64,000 nucleotides of DNA. Source: Rotaria sordida. Taxonomy: Eukaryota; Rotifera; Eurotatoria; Philodinida; Philodinidae. The notes beneath the pieces are model-generated. The model was given only the letters and a program-made list of their open reading frames with translations. It did no database searches and was not told where the DNA came from. Positions 55,518 through 64,000 of this stretch are shown here, in pieces; within the stretch, counting starts at the first letter, position 1; every line of letters starts with the position of its first letter. A program made the translations under genes and the position numbers. The stretch covers positions 28,096 to 92,095 of the forward strand of contig CAJNOL010000942.1 of NCBI GenBank assembly GCA_905250125.1, in the 5' to 3' direction.

Positions 55518-58500
55518 TCAATAAGGATAAGTAGTATTGTGATGATGATGATGATGATGATGATGATTATTGAAAGAAGAAGATTTCATCGGTGTCGAAT
55601 TATTTGTTGCGCCTTGAAATGAAACATTCATATATGAATGTACAGATAATGACGGATTATTCACTGGTATATATGATGAAGGTGATGATGATGATGAAGA
55701 CATTAAAAATTCATCATATACAGGAGTTTTAACTCTTGTATGTAAATCATGAAATGATGTTGAATTTTGTCCAGAATCAAATTGTAATGGTGATGCTCGA
55801 TATACTGGAGATGAATTTTGTTGATGTTGATAACTTGATGGATAAAATGTTGGTGATGGTGAATTATATAATGATGAAATATTTGTTGGACTATTAGTAT
55901 CCATTGGTATATATCCAATTGATTTTGGAGATGATGAATTAAATAAACCATTAAGTAAATCTTTTTGTTCAATATTATTACCAATTACAGATGTTGCCAT
56001 TTGTTGAGTTTGTCGTCTTAATTCAAGTGTACGTGCTAAATGTTTATTTTTAATATTTTCTAATTGAGATAATTTATTAAGTATAGTATTCTAAATATTA
56101 ATAGAAAATCATAATAATAAATATTTTAATTATAATATTTTTTCTTTTTACTCGTTTCATAACATCACTTGCTTGTCCACCATTAGCTATTTCTTGTTTT
56201 CGTGCTATATCTAATTGAGCTTCTAATTTTTCTTTTGCTAGAATAAAAATAAAAATATTATTTTTTAATATTCAATTGATAAATAATTTCAAGAATTTAT
56301 TAAAATTTTTTTTTTTTATGAATCTGAACCCGCAGCTCCCTACCAGAAGTGTCCATGGCAATGCTATCATCGCTGCGATGCTGTCAGCAGCAGCCTATTC
56401 TTTTTATTGAATTTGCACCCGATTTGAGTGTCTACAAGTTCAATAGTCAGAATCGAGATTGAGTCTGATAGATTCAATCCAACTGTGCTAATTTTGTAGT
56501 AGAGTTTCTCGAAAACCATCATGTCAGCGGCTGATTTCTAGCCGCAACAGACATCTCAGCTCCCTACCATCAATTATATAGTGATTCCCAAAATTATTTA
56601 ACCAAGTTTATTTTTCAATATTTTTTTGTTGCGCTGTTGTAAATGTTAATAAGAATTGAAATAGTGATTGGTGTAGAGAATTCTATTTGCAGTTGAAAAA
56701 CTAGCAATCATTGTCATCTTCGAAAATTCTTGTTGAATTTAAAAAAAATTCTCTACAGAAATTACTATTTGAATGCTTATTAGCAGTTATGGCAGTGGGA
56801 AATGATTGAAAATAAACTTGGCTGAATAATTTTATGGATGTTTCATTTTGATATATGATCTCATTATCCTCTCAGATATGTTTTAACCGTGACGCCATGA
56901 AATAACTCTAGGCAAATCACTAACGGCTATTTGTTTCGGGTCACTCGTCTGATAGGATGCTGACTGCATCTGGTCTTGAGGGAAGAATTCTATATTTTTC
57001 GTACCTGATGTATATTTTTTAATAAAATCAATATGTTGTTGTTGAATTGTTTCAGAATTTAATGGTATTTGATTTGACTATATGTTCAAAATAATAAAAA
57101 AAAGACGTCAATTAATTAAAAGAATAATCTTAATTTTATTGAATAACCTTTGATGAATTTATTTGAGATGTCGGCATTTTTGTATTATCATTTTGTACCG
57201 TATTACCATTTAATATTCGAACTAATGTTGGTGATGATGAATCAACTGAAAACACAAGAAAAGAAAACTTATGTTTTCTTTTTTGTTTTTTGTATTTAAG
57301 AAATCAATTCAAACCGGGTTGTTTTTCATGATTATATTTCATTGAATTATTAAGTATACCACGTACAATTGAATCTGAATTATCTTTTTTAGCTAAAGAT
57401 GAATTAGTTAATGATGATGATGAAAAATCCGATGGTAATTTTTCATCCATTGTTATATCTATAATTAAAACGAAAAAAAAAATATGAAAACAAAAAAAAA
57501 TAAAATTTCAATATTTATTTAACCTGAAATATCTATATCATTCATTGTTTGATTATCATTATTATTTAAACGTTTATAACGTAATACTAATGATGGTAAA
57601 TTATTAATTATATTTACTAATTCATTATCAAGATATTTATCATTATTAATTAATATTGATATATAATCTTGAATAGTTAATGGACGTGCTAATTTCGATA
57701 CATCAAATATATTTCCTACGATTTTTAGTGATTGTAATTTATTCGTTGAAAAACACATATTTAATGATGGTACATATATACGACAATCACCAGTTGAAAT
57801 CGAAGCAGAAGAAGAAGAAGAAGAAGAAGAAGAATCTATATCTGATGATGAAACTAAAATAAAAAATAAAAATAACCTGTTAGTGCATTTCATGTGAGAT
57901 TAAAATATGAAACATAATGTAGTTACTCTCTTGCTAATCATATATCTAGTTTGTGATATATCGAAATGCGAGTTTTCCGGAAAACATAGAGTCTCTAGAA
58001 AATCGACATATTAAAAATTCGATAACTCATGAAGAGAAGCGTCCATCAAGTGTGACTCGCCGATCGAACTGATATTTTGCCTATTAGTAAATTCCAACAA
58101 GATGAGTAGAAGTCTATAAAAAGTTGGTTCCCATGTACTGTCCTTTCCAAGTTATTCACTTAACTTTTCCTCTATCGGTGGGCAAATTTCGTAGTTCGAT
58201 TGTTTCATAAAAATTTTGTCAGAGAAAAAAACACTCAAGTAAAATTGTAATAGTTTAGAAAAGACAATGTATAATTTGAAATGAAGACTTTTATTCTATC
58301 GATTTCTAAGAAACAAATAATTATTCTTTTTTTTCTCAAAAATATCTTCAATAAAGTTCACCATTACTTTTTTCTACTAGTCCAATAGTGACAAAACTTT
58401 CAGAGAATGTTCTAACATATATTAAGTTAGCGCAAATATTTCTGGATCGAGATACAAGTTTTTCGTATAAAAACATATTTAAAATCAGAGTAAAAACTTG

Positions 58501-61500
58501 CATCAAGTGATATATGATTTGTCAATTTTTTAAAATAAATAGAAATTGCCTATTGTACTTCTGAAACTATTAGTTCGTATATTATAACAAAACGTTATTG
58601 ATACACGATCCTTAGTCGTACATGAATAATGTCTGTGAAAGGAATATTCAAATTTTAATCTCTATACTTCAATATTCTTTTTAGATTATGTTTTTTCAAA
58701 AACAAAAAACATACTTAATTTAAATGATGAACTATTTCCTTTAATATCTGCTGCACATTGATGTCTCCAAGCTGCTTGTAATTCATCAAATTGTGATTGT
58801 TGTATTGGACTATTTATACAAAGAGGAAAAAACAAATGAAATTCTTTTTTTTTTTTTTTAATGATTCTACTAACTCAAGAACTTCATTACGAGCAACGAT
58901 TGTATCTTGATTTTGATGATTAGCTATTAATTTATATTCCGTATGAAGAAAAACTAATGAACCATCACGTGCATTTAAACGCCATTGTAATTTACTTGCA
59001 CCGGTTGTTACACCTAAAACAAAAAAAAAAACAAATTGTTTTTAATTAAATTTTGAAATAAAAAAAATATATATATGTTGTGGTCAAAATTCAAATTCAG
59101 TCAAATTTAAAATTTGACTGAATTTTCTGGGCAAATTTTAAATTTGGCTGATTTTTTGACTAGGCAAATTTTAAATTTGCCCAGATGATTCGTCAAATTT
59201 TAAATTTGACTGAATTTTAATTTTGACCACAACATATATATATATTTAAATTACATTTCCATAATGCATGTAATTTAACTAGACGATCATCATGATAAAC
59301 AAAGTTAAATATTGATTGAGATACTATTTCATGCGGTAAATAACCAGTTATTACGGCACCTCTATAAGAAAACAAATATTTTATAATAATGATTATATTT
59401 TATTTAATTTTTAAATAAATGTTTAGGTTTTCTTTTTTTCAATTTATTCAAAAGATTGTATTTATCTGTGAATAGAAAGATAACACTTTCTAGCTTTAGA
59501 CAGATATATTTTTATCATAGTATAAATATTGAGATTAATGAAAATATTCTCAAATCAGAAAACATAAAGTTTTAAACATTACTACAACTTTCAATCAACC
59601 TCGAATTGAAACACAATAATATTTTTGAATTATATAAATGGGTTATAGATAAACTACAGAGTATACAGAAGTATAAACCAATTGGATGAGTCGCTGTATC
59701 CGCCCACGCTCAACTCATATTATTTTCATTTCTGAAGACTTAAGCTGCGCTTGCATCGATATATGATTATTTCAAATTTTCGAAAATATTCTTCTTGATC
59801 TATTATCTTATCAATATGTTTTTCTATCTTTTCGATTTGAAAATCTTAACTGTCGATCAATACATCGACTTAAACGTCAAAAGTATAAAGTCTTCTATTC
59901 ATTTTATGAAAGATCAAATATCAAGCAAAAAGATTTCGAATCATTTTCTATTACACACACCAACGTACTCATCTCATTAATAACTTTTCTAATCTTCCAT
60001 CTTCTACTAGTAAACAAAAATAAATCCTAATCTGAATAAGCTATTCATTACAAGAGACATTATTATAACCTTTCATTTTTCAAGATTAAAGTAGATTTAT
60101 TTGGTTTCATATTATCAGAAACAAATATAATTCTGTATATCATATTACTTTGTTATTAAAAAAAAATTATCCTTATCTAAATTATAGAGACATCCCCCCT
60201 TTTCTTTGCGTTGTTTTTTTGTTTTGCTAAACTATTAGAACAAACAGTCTAGCATTAGGATTATCTATAGAATTCTATAGATGATCAAATTTTCTTTTAA
60301 TTTTTAGTATCAACAGTCATGCATTCTGTTTGAAAAACAAAATGCTTCGTGTAAATAAACTTCGATTTATATAGAAAAAGTTCAATTAATAATTATTATC
60401 TACATTGTAACCAAAGGATATTCAAGGTAGTAGGAGTATTTTTTCTTTAGGCTATTTTTAATAAGAAATATTTTGTAAAAAAAAAAAAAAAAAAAACATG
60501 TTTCTTTAATAGGCAATAGAATTAAATTAGAAAATTCTCAAATTTAATTATTAAAGAAAAAATATCATTATATTCAAAAAGTCTTGTTTTGACATATTTC
60601 AATAACTTGTTTTTTTCTCACATACCTATGATCTTCGAATATAATTTCGCCTATTAAATTCATTTTTGTATAAAATTCTTCTTTATATACATCAAAAAGT
60701 GTTATATCAATATAAGATGAATCATCTAATGTTAAAACAAGTATTGTTCCTATTGAACTACTATATCGATTTGTTGTTGAATGTACATCTAATAAATAGA
60801 AATAAAAAGAAAAATGAAAAAAATAAAAACAAAAATGTATTCTTCTTACCAACATTGTCGTGACTAAATTTTTTCTTTCGATGTACTTTTACTTGTCGAT
60901 ATTCATTTGTAACAGCCATTATCATTCGAACACAACAAATATCATACACTAAATTTATAATCAATGAAATATTTTTAATCAAAAAAAAAAAAAAAACGAG
61001 ATTTTTCAAATGTTCTTTAAGTACAAATTAAATTTTTTTGTATTATTTATTGAATAGACAACAAGTACAATTGACATAAGATATGCAAAGATATGACATG
61101 AAATGTCAATTTTTACATAGAATATTTTTAAAGTTCGGTATTTCATTATAATATTTTTCTAAGTACAATATTAATTTAATCTACTTTTCGAATGAATTTT
61201 TATAATAATCTAAATAAATAATGCTAATACATTTTTATAAATAAAATCAATTTGATTAACTTTTTTTCATCGATTATTTCATACGTGATCGATCGTCTGT
61301 TATATTATTCTCATAAAAATGTTGAGATTAATTTTAATATTATTCTCATGTGATTAATTTTTAGTTCACAAGTCTTTTTTTTTTTTGTTTTACAATCATA
61401 AAAAAGTCATAGTTGATCATTTTTAATTAACAAACGTAGATATTTGTATGTGAAATATACTGAATAAAATCAAAATGATTATAAAAAATATGTTAAACTT

Positions 61501-62586
61501 TTGATTTTTATATTTTTATTTCATTGAAACTTCTAAAATATTCTATATCTTATCGATGAAATAGGTTATAGATTAATTATCATCTTTAAAAAAAAATCTT
61601 CTTGACCAATCTAAGCAAAACCCTTAAAATATTATTATGCAAATATTTTCTTTCTCGAGTTATATTATTTATGCATGTATGTGCCAAAGAAATTATATAC
61701 AATTCGAACGAGAGAAAAATTTTTTATCAATTGATAAAGAAACAAAACCAAATTTATTATTATTATTTCTAGATATGTTAATTTAAAAGATAAAAACAAA
61801 ACAAAGTTAAATAGGTTTTCTTTTTTTTTTTATTATTGTCTAGGCTTTTTTTTTTCTTCTTGAATAATTTTATTCATAAATGTGACACAAAAAAGTATTA
61901 GTTATATACGGTTCGAATGAAAAGAATATTGCGTTTGTAACCTGATAAAAACTAATTTCCTTTCAAAGCATTTTTATTCTTATAAAAGATAAAGGGATCA
62001 ACATTTGTGTCATTAATATTAATATAGTGGTTTAGATATATTCTATACTTTAATGATAAAAATGTTTTGTTTTACTTACATTGTGATGAACTAGAAAGAA
62101 ATTTTGAAAATAAATCACGTTCACTATCTTCAATTAATAATAATATTGAAAGACCAACAATTTCAGCCTTAAAGAAAAAACAAAGACTATAAACAAAAAA
62201 CAAAAAATTAATTCTTATATTTATAACGAACTTGTTCAAAACCAAAATAATTTTTTATTGTTTTTGATACATCAATAATAATATTATGATTATCAAGACA
62301 AATCAGAGTACCTTGCATCGCGTCAAGCAATACATTGCCCATTTCTTCTAATGGTAATCGATTTTGCTGACGTTGATGTGCGTATGCAGTTACGTCAACT
62401 AGATAAAAATTGAGAACAAAAAAACAAAGAATGATCTTACAACGAAAAACAAATTGTTTTCGTCTTTGTCTAAGTACAGAAAAGGTCAATAATTCTTATA
62501 GACAGGTCAAAAATTTTGTTTTTTTTTCTTCTGTTAAACTACATTATTATTGTTTGAATATACTTACATTTGTTTCCATCGGACAT
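55518..62586 (-). CDS. PAS-domain protein resembling the CLOCK/Met branch of bHLH-PAS factors
   Basis: Fourteen exons: 62568-62640 (coding from ATG 62584-62586), 62232-62398, 62080-62167, 60850-60948, 60626-60788, 59255-59361, 58875-59013, 58715-58809, 57524-57853, 57315-57458, 57148-57245, 57005-57077, 56152-56237, 55518-56090. They join in frame to 726 residues. A PAS-A-like domain (about 24-95: LLDAMQGTLICLD, TIKNYFGFEQAEIVGLS) and a PAS-B-like domain (about 165-260: EDHRGAVITGYLPHEIVSQ, DGSLVFLHTEYKL) are visible. The block DHR..I.GYLP.E resembles CLOCK; FLHT plus the segment after it also resembles insect Met. A helical, coiled-coil-like region lies at about 495-575, then a Ser/Pro/Tyr-rich tail with a nine-His run. 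No bHLH precedes PAS-A from this start. It is probably a transcription regulator; the subfamily is uncertain. Confidence 0.82.
56238..57004 (-). other. PAS-gene intron with a less AT-rich repeat
   Basis: A 767-bp intron. The block CAGCTCCCTACCA occurs at about 56331 and 56559, and CTGTCAGCAGCAGCC-like GC-rich sequence lies between, probably a decayed repeat. No coding exon. Confidence 0.45.
57854..58714 (-). other. PAS-gene intron, 861 bp
   Basis: Non-coding. At about 58640-58685 the minus strand carries the TATTGAAGTATA segment shared with 342-395, 27390-27430 and 40148-40180. Confidence 0.45.
59068..59245. repeat. Palindromic element in a PAS-gene intron
   Basis: A ~178-bp near-perfect palindrome. 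The left end TATATGTTGTGGTCAAAATT is mirrored by AATTTTGACCACAACATATA on the right. Inside, CAAATTTTAAATTTG or close variants (each itself palindromic) recur about four times with GTCAAA, GACTGAATTTT and GGGCAAATTT contexts. It fills most of intron 59014-59254. Confidence 0.88.
59362..60625 (-). other. PAS-gene intron, 1.26 kb
   Basis: AT-rich, with an ~18-base A-run near 60478. Nothing else recognisable. Open frame 59795-59980 is not credible. Confidence 0.45.
60949..62079 (-). other. PAS-gene intron, 1.13 kb
   Basis: AT-rich with homopolymer runs; nothing recognisable. Confidence 0.45.
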
Positions 62587-62640
62587 TACGCCAACGGCTG
62601 CAACATTGCCTTCTTTTCTATATGGTTTAAGTAACACGTC

Positions 62641-64000
62641 CTAATACTTTCAGACGATAATAATAATAATAATAATAATAATAAAGCAACGAGAAAAAAA
62701 AATTGTAATGAATACAATACAATAGAAATTCAATAGATAAATTAGTTAAATGTCAATTTCAATGCTTGTGTTAGTATCGTTTTTACACTTCTTTTTTAGT
62801 GTTTTGTTGCTAATCTAATTAATTCAAAAAAACAAAATTTTTTTTTACAAATAAATTCTAGGCTTTTTATACTTACAGTATATTCTTTTTTTATTTAACA
62901 TAATGAATCATGAACATATTTTTCTTGGCCAACGATTGAATCTGAAAAAATGTCGTTAAATTTGTTCTCTTCTTTTTTCCTTTAAAATATAATGGGTGTA
63001 TAATTTGTAACAAATAAGAACAAAAATTTGCTTTCATGTTTATAGGATTCAAAACAAGTATTTGAATTCATCTGTTTATGTAGGTTTTTTTTTCTTCTAT
63101 TAATTTCTATCTGCAGGACATTAACGATGGTAAAAACGAAAGAAAAAAGAAAAAGCTAAAATACGAAAAAAAAAAAATTGTAAAAGAATTTGTTGTTTTG
63201 TCAACTAATAATGTAATATACATAATAATAAAAAAAAAAAGCCAGCAGGAAAGAGAAAATAAAAGTGATAATGATTGGAAAGAATATTAAAAATTCAGAG
63301 AAAAAAGAATGTCATAACCTGAAAGTTGTATGATAAAAACATATAACAAAAACCTTTGATGTGTCATAAGAATTAATGAATTCATTTACCTACTTTTTAT
63401 TTTTATTTTTTTCAAACATAAAAAAAAGAACAAAAGTATTTGACTGTATCTGAAATTGGAAGAAAACAAGATCAGAAAAGTGGAAAAACAATTTATCATG
63501 TCACATTCTAGTCACTATCTATGAATTATGATTATATGCACGCTTGAACTTTTTTTTATGACTGTGTTTGTCTTATATTCTTTTTTTTTCTTCTTCTCTT
63601 TAACCTACAAAAATTCTGACTATCACGACCACCAGTTGTAAAAAAAAAAATATATGCGGAACGGACGAGAGAGACTCACACGTGCACAACGCGTGCGAGA
63701 GTGTCTGCTCCTCCTCCTTCTCGTCCTTCGTTTCTTTTGTCAGTTTTCCTCTTGTCGTCGACTGTTGGTGTCTGGTGGAAAAAGAAAAGATCTATAATGA
63801 ACACGATGTAAGTCATGTTCTTTGACGTAGAAATCGTTGACAAGCTTTGGCATCATTGCTTTTACAAAGGGAAAAATATGTTGGAAATCAGGTGCAACGA
63901 GTGCGGCGTAAAAGAATATTGTAAAGAGAAAGAATAAAGTCAAGTTGTTCTGTATTTTTTTTTGCACTTCACTTCTTCTAGAACTGAAAGCTGAATAAAT
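62641..64000 (-). promoter_or_regulatory. Probable 5' UTR and promoter of the PAS gene, with CACGTG E-box
   Basis: An acceptor (CAG near 62941) and donor (GTAAGT near 62874) outline a possible untranslated exon ending in stops in all frames. Further up, 63650-63960 is clearly less AT-rich, contains a potential donor (GTGAGT, 63674-63679 on the minus strand) and a palindromic E-box CACGTG at 63679-63684, and may be the first exon or core promoter. The open frame 63740-63967 begins with GTG, not ATG, and is probably not translated. Confidence 0.45.

Noticed and set aside
63740-63967. Minus-strand open frame with a plausible-looking sequence (KAMMPKLVNDFYVKEHDLHR)
   Set aside because: It starts with GTG, matches no domain I know, and lies in the likely 5' UTR of the PAS gene. 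At most it is an upstream ORF.

Overview
This is a eukaryotic, animal nuclear window. It is AT-rich and full of poly-A/T and microsatellite tracts. Genes are split into many exons joined by short GT-AG introns, often 50-100 nt, with the standard genetic code. All gene calls below come from joining exons by hand at splice sites with consistent phase. Short introns, a Src-family kinase, an L-type calcium channel, a multi-domain small heat-shock protein, an F-box/LRR pseudogene and many small DNA-transposon relics fit a small-genome spiralian invertebrate. A bdelloid rotifer is my best guess, as inference only.

Layout. 1-2291 (-): 5' half (SH3 and most of SH2) of a Src-family tyrosine kinase whose kinase domain lies off the left edge. 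2292-9857: long non-coding stretch. 9858-11688 (-): small heat-shock protein with three alpha-crystallin domains. 11689-19088: repeat-rich zone with two copies of a ~700 bp terminal-inverted-repeat element; the second cuts off an F-box pseudogene. 19089-19170 (-): tRNA-Ser(TGA). 19794-36699 (-): complete Cav1 (L-type) calcium channel alpha-1 subunit, 44 coding exons plus one duplicated exon, 1944 codons. 40738-42068 (+): two-exon alpha/beta hydrolase. 44528-51901 (-): 11-exon gene for a low-complexity protein I do not recognise. 53461-55006 (+): small Ser/Asn/Asp-rich predicted protein. 55518-62586 (-): PAS-domain protein resembling the CLOCK/Met branch of the bHLH-PAS family, with no bHLH region visible. 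62641-64000: its probable 5' UTR/promoter, with a CACGTG E-box.

The genes are unrelated housekeeping or signalling genes, not an operon or pathway cluster. The most interesting items are: a tandem pair of equal-length, frame-incompatible exons in the channel C-terminus, at the position of vertebrate Cav2 exons 37a/37b; a 21-nt microexon in its IVS3-S4 linker; a 243-bp-arm hairpin in one channel intron; nested hAT-like MITEs with clear target duplications; an in-frame upstream exon of the Src-like gene that would bury its myristoylation signal; and the three-domain small heat-shock protein.
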